A stretch of DNA of 64,000 nt from Ammonifex thiophilus (lineage in GTDB: Bacteria > Bacillota > Desulfotomaculia > Desulfotomaculales > Ammonificaceae): the NCBI RefSeq assembly GCF_003368535.1, contig NZ_QSLN01000002.1:124001-188000 (forward strand). Reading direction: 5' to 3'. Below the pieces are notes generated by a model. It did not search any database, had not been told where the DNA came from, and was given only the letters and a program-made list of their open reading frames with translations. Both the position numbers and the translations under genes were made by a program. Positions 43,517 through 51,938 of the stretch are shown here, one piece after another (within the stretch, counting starts at the first letter, position 1; each line of letters begins with the position of its first letter).

Positions 43517-44908
43517 TTAATCTGAATCCTCTTCCCCCCCCAGGCCGTACTCTTTAAGCTTCAAGTGGAGAGTGCGCCGGCTGATGCCCAAAGCCTGGGC
43601 AGTACGGGTGCGGTTGTAGTTGTGCTCCCGCAAGGCCTTTAAGATGACTGTACGTTCCACATCGTGCAAAATCTCTGCCAGCGTCTGCCCCGAGCGCAAC
43701 CGCAACTCAATCTCCCCCTTCCCCAGGCCGAGTTCTTCCGGCTGACGCAAGGTCAGCGGCAGGTCTTCGGGGAGGATGAGGGGGCCTTGGGCCAGAACCA
43801 CCGCCCGCTCGCAGACGTTGCGCAGCTCCCGCACGTTGCCCGGCCAGTCGTAGGCCTCCAGAAGCCTCATGGCCTCGGGGGAAAAGCCTTGCACTGCCTT
43901 GCCCAGCTCGGCCGCCGCCCGCCGGAGGAAGTGCTCCGCCAAGAGGGGTATGTCCTCCTTCCGCTCCCGGAGGGGCGGGACGTGGATGGTCACCACGTTT
44001 AGGCGGTAGTAAAGATCCTCGCGGAAGCTCCCTTCCTTTACCATCCGCTCGAGATCTCGGTTGGTGGCCGCGATTATCCGGGCGTCTACTTTTATAGTCC
44101 TGGTGCCTCCTACCCGCTCGAATTCCCTTTCCTGCAGCACCCGCAGAAGCTTGGCCTGCATCGAAAGGGGGAGCTCCCCTATCTCGTCCAGAAAGAGGGT
44201 ACCTCCCTCGGCCAGTTCGAACTTACCTATCTTGCGAGAGACTGCACCGGTAAAGGCGCCTCTCTCGTAGCCGAAAAGCTCGCTCTCCAAGAGATTCTCC
44301 GGAATAGCTGCGCAGTTTATCCGTACAAAAGGCCCCTGGCGACGGCGGCTGTTACGGTGTAACGCCCCCGCCACCAGTTCCTTGCCCGTGCCCGTCTCGC
44401 CCGTTATGAGTACGGTGTAATCGGTGTCGGCAAACTTGCCTATTTGCTTGAAGACCTCGATCATGGCCGGGGAACGGCCAAGGAGCTCTTCAGTAGGCGC
44501 CTCTCCCGCCAGCTCCCGCCGGAGCGCCTCCATCTCCCGCGCTAAAGCTTCCACCTCCACCGCTTTCTTCACCGTCAGCAAAAGCTCTTCTATGTTGAAA
44601 GGCTTAAGCACGTAATCAAAAGCGCCTAGCTTCATGGCTTCTATCGCCGTATCGGTGGAGCCGTAGGCGGTCATGAGAATGACTGGGAAAGTGTACCCCT
44701 TCTCTTTCAGAAGCTTGAAAAAGGCCAGCCCGTCGATGTCCGGCATACGGATATCGATCAGGGCTGCGTTTACCTCCTCCCGGTCTAGCTTCTCCAGAGC
44801 CTCCTTGGCCTCCAAAGCCGTGATTACCTCATAACCCTCGGTCTCCAGAAGGTCCCTCAGCATCTGGCAGACGCTCTCCTCATCATCTACCACCAGCAGC
44901 CGGGCCAT
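43517..44908 (-). CDS. Sigma-54-dependent response regulator (NtrC/AtoC family)
   Basis: The 463-residue protein has three domains. The receiver covers 1-120 with phosphoacceptor Asp52 in LIDIRMP. The AAA+ domain covers about 140-380 with Walker A GETGTGKE, the sigma-54 contact loop GAFTGA and an FLDEIGELP Walker B. The C-terminal Fis-type helix-turn-helix (NRTRTAQALGISRRTLHLKLKEYG) binds DNA. Its start overlaps the histidine kinase gene by 26 nt, so the two form a pair. The TauE promoter downstream is a likely target. Confidence 0.95.
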   Translation of the reverse strand: MARLLVVDDEESVCQMLRDLLETEGYEVITALEAKEALEKLDREEVNAALIDIRMPDIDGLAFFKLLKEKGYTFPVILMTAYGSTDTAIEAMKLGAFDYVLKPFNIEELLLTVKKAVEVEALAREMEALRRELAGEAPTEELLGRSPAMIEVFKQIGKFADTDYTVLITGETGTGKELVAGALHRNSRRRQGPFVRINCAAIPENLLESELFGYERGAFTGAVSRKIGKFELAEGGTLFLDEIGELPLSMQAKLLRVLQEREFERVGGTRTIKVDARIIAATNRDLERMVKEGSFREDLYYRLNVVTIHVPPLRERKEDIPLLAEHFLRRAAAELGKAVQGFSPEAMRLLEAYDWPGNVRELRNVCERAVVLAQGPLILPEDLPLTLRQPEELGLGKGEIELRLRSGQTLAEILHDVERTVILKALREHNYNRTRTAQALGISRRTLHLKLKEYGLGGEEDSD

Positions 44909-46736
44909 CTACTAGCACCTCCTTTTCTCCCACGGGCAGGTAGACGCGCATGGTGGTGCCTACCCCTACCTTGCTTTCTACTTCGATGTGCCCCCCATGA
45001 GCGGTAACTACTTCGTGCGCCAGAGCCAGGCCTAGACCGCTGCCCCGCGCCTTAGTGGTGAAGAAGGGATCGAAGATGCGGGGCAGGTTCTCAGGCGGAA
45101 TGCCGCACCCGGTATCACTCACCGTCACCACTGCGTACTTGCCGTCAGATGTAAGCTCGGTGGAGACGCTGAGAAGCCCGCCGTTAGGCATAGCCTGATA
45201 GGAATTGTAGATTATGTTCATGAGCACCTGGCGCATCTGCTCGGGGTCGAGGAACACCTTAGGAAGCTCCGGCGAAAGTGAAATCTCCACCTTTACCTTA
45301 TTGTCTTGGGCATGGCCTATGAACTGCAGTACCTGAACCACCAACTGATTGAGATCGTGAGGTTTGAGCTTCATCTCTGCCGGGCGGGCGAAGAACAAAA
45401 GTTTGTCCACGATGGCATTAAGCCGTCGTACCTCCTGAGCCACCAAGGGAAGGGAGTGAGGAGTAGGCTTGCCGTAGCGCTGCCACATTTGGATATAGCC
45501 GCTTATAGTGGTCAGGGGGTTACGGATCTCGTGCGCCACGCCGGCCACGAACTTGCCCAAGGCCGCCAAGCGCTCCTGGCGTTGCACCCTTTCCTCCAGC
45601 CTGCGCCTTTCCGTAACGTCTCTGAAGGTGAGCAGCACCCCCACCGGGTTCCCCTGTGGACCGGAGAGGAAGTTGGTTCCCACGATAAGGTCCCTTTCTC
45701 CTTCCCCTACCGGGTGCTTGAGAGAAAGTTCGCGCACTGTTTCCCCTCTCTGCCAGGCCCGCTCCAGAACCTCCCGTAACGGCCCCGGTGGGAAGACCTC
45801 CGCCACCGGCCTCCCCACCATCTCTTTGGCATTAACCCCCAGGGTCCGGGCAGCCGCCGGATTTACCAGCACTACCTTGCCCTCGGTATCCAGGGCTATG
45901 ACTCCCGCCTCGACGTTATCTAAGATAAGCTCGTTGAAGCTCTTCACTTCCGCCAAGCAGTTAGCTAGATGGTTAATGGCCGCCGCAATTTCCCCTAGCT
46001 CACCGAAAGCCGGGGGGAGCCGGTAGCTCAGATCGGTCTCCAGGTGAGAAAGCCCCTCCTTAACTCGGCTGATAATTTCCAAAAAGCGGTTAAGCAGAAA
46101 GAAAAAACCTCCAACTCCTATGACAATACCGGCGGCGATGGTGAGGTAGGCTTCCCGCCGCACCCGTGCCAGCCGCTGGTAAACGTCTTTAGCATTCTCC
46201 TGCGCCACCACCGCACCAATGACCTCCCCGTTGCGCACGAGGGGCCGGTAGGTCTCTATAAGCCCCGTGCCGCTAGGTCCCACCACGGTAGCCACCGGAC
46301 TGCGGGTAGTGATGGTGCGTTCAATATCCGCCTTGCGCCGGGTGGAAAAGTTTTCCCCGTAAGTCTCGGTGCGCCCATTAAGAATGACGTCCAGATCCTT
46401 GGAGTAAAAGCCGAACTCCACCCCAGGGTACTCGACCGCTACCGAGTCGATGATGGGTTTGAGCGCCTCGTTGAGCACCCGCACCTTATCTCGGGTCCGG
46501 GCATCGGGCGGAACGTTGTGCTCCTTCAAGATGTCTTCAAAGGTGCCATGAAAGCGGTGATCCAGCAAAGCCATGGCCCGCTCCAATTTGGCTTTATCCC
46601 CTTCAATCATTCCCTGCTCTGCCCGCTGCATCACGTGTAGCATGTAAAAGGTAAGAAAACTTGGCAGAGCAAGGAGCACGAAGGTGAAGAGAAAAAGTTG
46701 CTTACCAAAACCTAGCTTCCGGTTCCAGAAGCGCAT
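44883..46736 (-). CDS. Membrane sensor histidine kinase (Cache-like sensor, HAMP, PAS)
   Basis: The 617-residue kinase has a first membrane helix at ~12-33, an extracytoplasmic sensor of ~160 residues (single-Cache-like, with the GTGLIETYRPL region) and a second helix at ~197-216. A HAMP segment, a PAS domain (~266-375), HisKA with His402 (AHEIRNP) and a HATPase domain (DTGCGIPPENL, GSGLGLALA) follow. The ligand is unknown; neighbours suggest a sulfur-containing anion. I chose the ATG at 46736 because GAGATGAGG lies at good spacing; the ATG at 46748 is too close to GGAGG. It overlaps the response-regulator gene. Confidence 0.92.
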   Translation of the reverse strand: MRFWNRKLGFGKQLFLFTFVLLALPSFLTFYMLHVMQRAEQGMIEGDKAKLERAMALLDHRFHGTFEDILKEHNVPPDARTRDKVRVLNEALKPIIDSVAVEYPGVEFGFYSKDLDVILNGRTETYGENFSTRRKADIERTITTRSPVATVVGPSGTGLIETYRPLVRNGEVIGAVVAQENAKDVYQRLARVRREAYLTIAAGIVIGVGGFFFLLNRFLEIISRVKEGLSHLETDLSYRLPPAFGELGEIAAAINHLANCLAEVKSFNELILDNVEAGVIALDTEGKVVLVNPAAARTLGVNAKEMVGRPVAEVFPPGPLREVLERAWQRGETVRELSLKHPVGEGERDLIVGTNFLSGPQGNPVGVLLTFRDVTERRRLEERVQRQERLAALGKFVAGVAHEIRNPLTTISGYIQMWQRYGKPTPHSLPLVAQEVRRLNAIVDKLLFFARPAEMKLKPHDLNQLVVQVLQFIGHAQDNKVKVEISLSPELPKVFLDPEQMRQVLMNIIYNSYQAMPNGGLLSVSTELTSDGKYAVVTVSDTGCGIPPENLPRIFDPFFTTKARGSGLGLALAHEVVTAHGGHIEVESKVGVGTTMRVYLPVGEKEVLVDGPAAGGR

Positions 46737-46999
46737 AAATAACCTCATCTCCTCCTGTTCTTGATTTCGCTTTCCTTTCGTCGACTCCTCTCTTATTACC
46801 TTAAAGGCATTATTGTCGGCAAGAAGACAAAATTGCTTCATCAAGCATACATAACAATCGCAAGTCGCATGTGCTATCATCAATCCGAATGTTTTTACTA
46901 GCACATACGGCTCTCCAGGAGGTGATACAAGCCCAAACAAGAAATAAAAGGAAACAACCTACAACAAGCACCACTACGGTCAAGGAGGTACAGAGCGCA

Positions 47000-48328
47000 A
47001 TGGCCGAAATTGTCTGCAAACCTGCTACAAAGAAAAGCCCCTTTATCACCAGTGAAGACTGGTGGTCAGTTTATTTGGGCATTTTCTTCCTTATGCTGGT
47101 ATTTATGGCCTTTGTAACGCACTTTGCCAACCCAGATATTATCAAAAATGCCATGCCGGTAGAATGGCCCAAGAAAAACTTAGCAAATCATCTTATTAGC
47201 AACCTGCCGGCATATATATTAGTATACACACTACTGACGGTCCTTACCACCACAGCTGCCAGAGCTATGGGAGAAAATGTGCTACACTACATAGCAGGAT
47301 TTACCGTACTGTTCCTAGGAGCTTTTCTAGTACTAATCTTAGGTAGCCAGCAGACGCTAAAGCACTACGGGCTGGAGTATCCCTTCTGGTCTTTGGTTCT
47401 AGGGCTTATAATCGGTAACCTCCTTCCCCTACCCCGCTGGCTCCGCGCGGCTAGCGACCACACCGAGTTTTACATCAAAACGGGTATCGTCCTTCTAGGA
47501 GCCGCTTTGCCCTTCACTACTATTGTAAAGGGTGGCGTATGGGGATTCCTAGAGGCGGCCCTCATAATCGCCACCGGGTTCACAACAGCCTTCCTCATCT
47601 CCCGGAAGCTCGGCCTGGAGCGGGAATTCGCCGCAGTTCTGGGTGCCGGTTCTTCCATATGTGGCGTTTCGGCGGCCATAGCCGTGGGCTGCGCCATCGG
47701 GGCCGACCAGAAAAAGGTGGGGTACGTAGCTTCCCTGGTGGTGCTTTACGCCCTGGGGCTCATCTTCCTTCTGCCCGCTCTCTCCCGTCTACTGGGCCTG
47801 CCCGATGTGGTGGCCGGGGCTTGGATCGGCGGCTCGGAGCTGGCCGACGCCGCCGGGCTGGCAGCAGCTGCCATGGTGTCGGAAAAGGCGGTGCAGGTCT
47901 TCACCCTGGTCAAGCTCAACCGCGACGTTATGGTGGCTATAGTGGCCTTCCTGCTAGCCATCGTGGCCGTGACCCGCTGGGGCAACGGTCAGGGAGAGGC
48001 CGGACGTCCTGGTGTCGGAGTAATCTGGGAGCGCTTCCCCAAGTTCGTCCTGGCCTTCCTGGTGGCTTCCCTTCTCTCCACCTACTGGGTCAGCACCTAC
48101 GGGACGGCTGTCAACGCCCACGTGATAGGCAACCTCAACGTATTGAGGACCTGGCTCTTCACCCTAGCCTTCCTCTGCATCGGACTTAACACGCGCTTCA
48201 AAGATCTTAAAGTGGAGGGGATAAAGCCGGTAATCGCCTTCTCCACAGTAGTGCTGGTAAACGTGATCATGGGCTTTATCCTGAGCCACCTCTTCTTCGG
48301 CGGGATAATCGCCCAACCCATAAAGTAA
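47000..48328 (+). CDS. YeiH-family putative sulfate/anion exporter
   Basis: The 442-residue protein has about ten to eleven membrane helices and belongs to the YeiH/UPF0324 (putative sulfate exporter) family. Conserved pieces are LGAALPFTTI, GAGSSICGVSAAIAVG and GAWIGGSELADAAGLAAAAM. Transport activity of the family is weakly documented. The ATG at 47000 follows AGGAGGT; the frame is open back to 46871, but an N-terminal extension is unlikely. It is divergent from the histidine kinase gene, across a 263-bp spacer where I find no convincing sigma-54 site. Confidence 0.82.
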   Translation: MAEIVCKPATKKSPFITSEDWWSVYLGIFFLMLVFMAFVTHFANPDIIKNAMPVEWPKKNLANHLISNLPAYILVYTLLTVLTTTAARAMGENVLHYIAGFTVLFLGAFLVLILGSQQTLKHYGLEYPFWSLVLGLIIGNLLPLPRWLRAASDHTEFYIKTGIVLLGAALPFTTIVKGGVWGFLEAALIIATGFTTAFLISRKLGLEREFAAVLGAGSSICGVSAAIAVGCAIGADQKKVGYVASLVVLYALGLIFLLPALSRLLGLPDVVAGAWIGGSELADAAGLAAAAMVSEKAVQVFTLVKLNRDVMVAIVAFLLAIVAVTRWGNGQGEAGRPGVGVIWERFPKFVLAFLVASLLSTYWVSTYGTAVNAHVIGNLNVLRTWLFTLAFLCIGLNTRFKDLKVEGIKPVIAFSTVVLVNVIMGFILSHLFFGGIIAQPIK

Positions 48329-48350
48329 AAAAACGGCTCCCCAAGCTCCG

Positions 48351-48377
48351 AGCGGCAACCTTTCTAGGTTGCCGCTT
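48351..48377 (+). terminator. Terminator after the YeiH-type gene
   Basis: The inverted repeat AGCGGCAACCT / AGGTTGCCGCT with a 5-nt loop is followed by TTCTTAACTT. It lies 22 nt after the stop codon. Confidence 0.7.
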
Positions 48378-48472
48378 TCTTAACTTCATGCGAAGATTTT
48401 TGCCCCTTCGGCGGGTAGCCCTTAAAATTTAAGGAGGGAACAGAGCCTAGCGGAAAGGAGACTGGAGAAGCT

Positions 48473-49462
48473 TTGAAGTGTCGCGTATGCCGGGGCCCGG
48501 CTTTTATCAAGTTGCCGGCCCACAATGCCGCCTTCTGCCCGGAGCACTTCGATGCTTTCTTCCTCCGGCAGATAAGCCGCACCATAAAGAAGTACCGGAT
48601 GCTGCCTCCCGGCGCCCGGGTGGTGGTAGCCCTCTCCGGGGGGAAGGACTCTTTGGTCACGGCTTTTGTCTTGAAGCGCCTGGGGTACGAGGTACTGGGC
48701 TTCTTTATCGATTTAGGAATCGAAGAGAATAATTTTTCCTCCAGCTCCCGCCGGGCGGTGGAGGATTTTTGTCGCGAAAAGGAGATCCCCTTGGAGGTAT
48801 TTAGCCTCAAAGAAAAGTTCGGCAAGACCATACCCGAAGTCGCCCGTCGGCAGGAGCGGATTTGCGCTTTGTGCGGGGTAACCAAACGCCACCTTATGAA
48901 CGAGTACGCTTTAGCCGTTAACGCCTATGCTCTGGCCACCGGCCATACCTTGGACGACATGGCCGCCGCCTTACTGGCCAACCTCTTGCGCTGGGACCTC
49001 CACTACCTGGCCAAGGGACTGCCCGTTTTGCCCCCGGAGCCAGGTTTTGCCCGCAAAATAAAGCCCCTGGCGCTGCAAGGGGAAAAAGAAATTCTCGCTT
49101 TTGCCGAGCTTCACGGGATTAAACCCACCACCGCCCAGTGCCCCTACGCCGCCGAAGCCAAGTTCAAGCGCTACAAGGCGGTGCTCAATATGCTGGAAGA
49201 GAAATCTCCCGGGCTTAAAAGGGCCTTCTATGAAGGCTACACCCAGCAGGCCCACCGCTTCGTCGACCCTGCTGCCCGCCCGCCGCGGGTAAACTGCCTG
49301 GTTTGCGGCTTTCCCTCCGTATCGCCCGTATGCACCTTCTGCCGTACTTGGCGGGAAGAGGAGGCGAAGGTCAAAGCCGAGCCACCCCGGTCTGCCGCGC
49401 CGCTTCCGCCACCGCCCGTGCCACCGCCGGCACCACCCTCGGATCAAAGGGGTCAGGAATGA
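48473..49462 (+). CDS. ttuA: tRNA-5-methyluridine(54) 2-sulfurtransferase TtuA
   Basis: The 329-residue enzyme thiolates ribothymidine 54 of tRNA, which stabilises tRNA in thermophiles. The N-terminal zinc finger uses Cys3, Cys6, Cys22 and His25. The PP-loop SGGKDS lies at 55-60. Cys131, Cys134 (ICALCG) and Cys223 (AQCPYA) match the three ligands of the catalytic [4Fe-4S] cluster. A C-terminal zinc finger (CLVCG, CTFC) follows. The last ~30 residues are a Pro-rich tail encoded within a 92-bp convergent overlap with the malic enzyme gene. The start is TTG with GGAG upstream. TtuB is not in the window. Confidence 0.92.
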   Translation: MKCRVCRGPAFIKLPAHNAAFCPEHFDAFFLRQISRTIKKYRMLPPGARVVVALSGGKDSLVTAFVLKRLGYEVLGFFIDLGIEENNFSSSSRRAVEDFCREKEIPLEVFSLKEKFGKTIPEVARRQERICALCGVTKRHLMNEYALAVNAYALATGHTLDDMAAALLANLLRWDLHYLAKGLPVLPPEPGFARKIKPLALQGEKEILAFAELHGIKPTTAQCPYAAEAKFKRYKAVLNMLEEKSPGLKRAFYEGYTQQAHRFVDPAARPPRVNCLVCGFPSVSPVCTFCRTWREEEAKVKAEPPRSAAPLPPPPVPPPAPPSDQRGQE

Positions 49463-50534
49463 TGTAGTCCGGACGGGGCTTCTCCACCAGCTCGGCTATA
49501 GCCTTGACGGCCGCCAGCTTCATAGCTTCGTTAATCTCCCGTGCGCGGACATCCAGCGCCCCCCGGAAGACACCGGGAAAGGCCAGAGCGTTGTTCACCT
49601 GGTTGGGGTAGTCGGAGCGGCCGGTAGCTATTACCGCTGCCCCCGCCTGCCGCGCCAACTCCGGCCTTATCTCCGGCTCCGGATTGGCCAGGGCGAAAAC
49701 TATGGGATGGGGGGCCATGCCGGCCACCATCTCCGGCGAAACTATTCCCCCGCGGGAAAGACCGATGAGTACGTCCGCTCCCCGTAGAGCCTCCGCCAAG
49801 CCCCCGGTTCTGCCCTCAGGGTTAGTGAGCCTGGCTACGGCCTCCTTGTAGGGGTTGCTCGTCTTGCCCGGCACCAGGATCCCCTCCCGGTCGCAGACCA
49901 GCAGGTGGCGTACCCCGAGGCCGTGCAGCAGTTGGGCAACCGCTATCCCCGCCGCTCCCGCCCCGATAATTACGACCTTTATCTCTTCCAGCCTCCGCTC
50001 AGTAAGCTTCAGGGCGTTTAACAAAGCGGCCCCCACCACAACGGCCGTGCCGTGTTGGTCGTCGTGGAAGACCGGGATATCGAGCTCTTCCCTCAGTCTT
50101 TCTTCGATAAAAAAGCAATCCGGGGCGGCTATGTCCTCCAGATTGATGCCGCCAAAAGTAGGGGCTAAAAGCTTAACCGCCTGAACCACCTCGGCCGGGT
50201 TGCGGGTGGCCAGGCAGATAGGGAAAGCATCAACGTCTGCCAGGATTTTAAAAAGAACCGCTTTCCCCTCCATAACCGGCAGGGCGGCCTCCGGACCCAC
50301 GTCCCCCAAACCTAAAACGGCCGTGCCGTTGGTCACCACCGCCACCAAATTCCCCTTGGCGGTGTACTCGTAGACCAGCTCCCGCCGGGAGGCGATTTCT
50401 TCCGAAGGGGCCGCCACACCGGGGGTGTAGACCAGAGAAAGATCGCGTTTATCCTTGACCGGGACTTTGCTTTCTACCCTTATCTTACCTCGATACTTGC
50501 GGTGCAGTTCCAATGCTTCCTCAGCTAACGCCAC
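49371..50534 (-). CDS. NAD(P)-dependent malic enzyme
   Basis: The 387-residue short-type malic enzyme decarboxylates malate to pyruvate. [30 protein letters not shown] and [12 protein letters not shown] hold the catalytic and metal residues. The Rossmann domain has [16 protein letters not shown]. No phosphotransacetylase domain is fused. Cofactor preference cannot be read safely. I chose the GTG at 50534, 9 nt after GGAGGG. Its 3' end runs 92 nt into the convergent ttuA. Confidence 0.93.
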   Translation of the reverse strand: MALAEEALELHRKYRGKIRVESKVPVKDKRDLSLVYTPGVAAPSEEIASRRELVYEYTAKGNLVAVVTNGTAVLGLGDVGPEAALPVMEGKAVLFKILADVDAFPICLATRNPAEVVQAVKLLAPTFGGINLEDIAAPDCFFIEERLREELDIPVFHDDQHGTAVVVGAALLNALKLTERRLEEIKVVIIGAGAAGIAVAQLLHGLGVRHLLVCDREGILVPGKTSNPYKEAVARLTNPEGRTGGLAEALRGADVLIGLSRGGIVSPEMVAGMAPHPIVFALANPEPEIRPELARQAGAAVIATGRSDYPNQVNNALAFPGVFRGALDVRAREINEAMKLAAVKAIAELVEKPRPDYIIPDPFDPRVVPAVARAVAEAARQTGVARL

Positions 50535-50683
50535 CTTGCTGATCCCTCCTCGCAGACTCCGTTGGCGTCTCTCTAAAATGATACCCCCTCGCACTTGCCG
50601 ACCGCCAGAGCCCCGGGGCATAAAACGAAAGTTGGCGCCGTAAACTTTCTCTACCGAGAAGAAGCGCGTGAGGAGGAAGTGCT

Positions 50684-51544
50684 TTGGAAATCGTTCTGCG
50701 CCTAAAAAGCACCCATTTGCGCAAGGTTCTTCGCGAAAGCCTAGCCCGGGAACTACAACAGCTCCGGAAAGAAAAAATACCCTGCCGCCTGCATACCGGC
50801 AAGGAAGGAGATTTTCTGCACGTTAAGTCGGAGGCTAAGTCAGAAAACGAAAAACGGTATGTGAAGCTGCGCCTGAGCCGCTTCCTGGGAGAGTTCTTCC
50901 TGCGCCACGGCCTAACCCTCTATTTTTACTCTCTCTGGGAAGGAGAGCTACCCGCCTCGCCCGCCTTGCAACAGGCGATACACGAAGCTTTATCTAGCCG
51001 AAGAGAAGACCCCTCCCTCGCCCCCTTGCGCCCTCTTATTGTGGAGCGGCTGTCCTCCTACCTGCGCTCTACTCCTTCGCCTATAAAACTCGACCTGGAA
51101 GGCTTCCTCTATTTCCGGCTGAAAGAGCTGCGGCCTCTCCTCTCGCGCCTGGCTTACGAAGTGGTAGACGAGGTGCTATTTCGCCAGGAAAGCGAGGAGC
51201 TTCTAGACTTTTTGGCCAATTTCAGGCAGCGCCACGGCCTAGACCATCACCGGGTGCACTGCTACTACACCGCAGCAGGGGGCATTCTCCTATGCGACAA
51301 TAAGGGGAAGGAGCTGGCCTACCTCCCCCCTTCCGACTTCCCGGAGGAGGGGCCGGAAGACTGGATTCTGGGCACCCTAATCCTTCTAGGAGCACGCCAA
51401 ATCGTCCTCCATGGCTACTTTCCCTCCGGCGCGGCCCTTCCCCTTTTCGCCAAGCTTTTCCGCCTGAGGGAATGCAGGAGTTGCCCCTTCTGCGCCGCGC
51501 CGAAGCTTAAAGAGAATAAATCTCCTCGGGCGAAGGAACCTTGA
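50684..51544 (+). CDS. ytxC: Sporulation protein YtxC
   Basis: The 286-residue protein resembles Bacillus YtxC, a sporulation protein of unknown biochemistry. The best match is the helical LEGFLYFRLKELRPLLSRL-type segment (about 146-165) with the acidic helix after it. A C-terminal cysteine-bearing end (CRSCPFC) is noted. The start is TTG after GAGGAGG. It is flanked by convergent ACT-domain and divergent malic enzyme genes and overlaps the former by 38 nt. Confidence 0.75.
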   Translation: MEIVLRLKSTHLRKVLRESLARELQQLRKEKIPCRLHTGKEGDFLHVKSEAKSENEKRYVKLRLSRFLGEFFLRHGLTLYFYSLWEGELPASPALQQAIHEALSSRREDPSLAPLRPLIVERLSSYLRSTPSPIKLDLEGFLYFRLKELRPLLSRLAYEVVDEVLFRQESEELLDFLANFRQRHGLDHHRVHCYYTAAGGILLCDNKGKELAYLPPSDFPEEGPEDWILGTLILLGARQIVLHGYFPSGAALPLFAKLFRLRECRSCPFCAAPKLKENKSPRAKEP

Positions 51545-51938
51545 AGCCGGCCTCCTCTAGTACTTTAACCGCCCGCTCCCGGTCGTCCACTTTCAAAAGC
51601 ACCAGCGCCTGGTCGGCGTGCCGGGCCACGAAGGCGTAAAGGTACTCGATGTTCAGGTTAGCTTCGCTCAAAGCCTCTAGAGCCGGGGCTAAGCCGCCGG
51701 GGCGGTCGGGTACGGCCACGGCCAATACATCGGTAAGGGACACAGTGAACCCCTCTTCCTTTAAAGCCCTATAGGCCTCCTCCGGCCGATCCACGATGAG
51801 GCGCAGGATACCAAAGTCAGAAGTGTCGGCAATAGACAGGGCCCGGATATTGATCCCCCGCGAGGCGAGCAGGCGTGCCACCGCCGCCAGTCTCCCGCTC
51901 TTATTTTCCAGAAAGACCGATATTTGCTTGACGCTCAC
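51507..51938 (-). CDS. Tandem ACT-domain protein
   Basis: The 143-residue protein consists of two ACT domains, starting [20 protein letters not shown] and, from about residue 72, [23 protein letters not shown] domains bind amino acids to regulate metabolism. Such stand-alone double-ACT proteins often follow phenylacetate-CoA ligase genes and may sense aromatic amino acids; that function is inferred. The GTG start overlaps the paaK stop (GTGA), with AGGAGGG upstream. Confidence 0.87.
   Translation of the reverse strand: MSVKQISVFLENKSGRLAAVARLLASRGINIRALSIADTSDFGILRLIVDRPEEAYRALKEEGFTVSLTDVLAVAVPDRPGGLAPALEALSEANLNIEYLYAFVARHADQALVLLKVDDRERAVKVLEEAGFKVPSPEEIYSL

Noticed and set aside
46741-46999. 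Possible sigma-54 sites in the kinase/YeiH divergent spacer
   Set aside because: AAGGC...CGGC has 11 instead of 10 bases between the boxes, and the reverse CGGATTGATGATAGC lacks the TGGC and TTGC cores.
47000-47000. YeiH start at 46871 instead of 47000
   Set aside because: The extra 43 residues are polar and Thr-rich, unlike the family, and AGGAGGT sits correctly before 47000.
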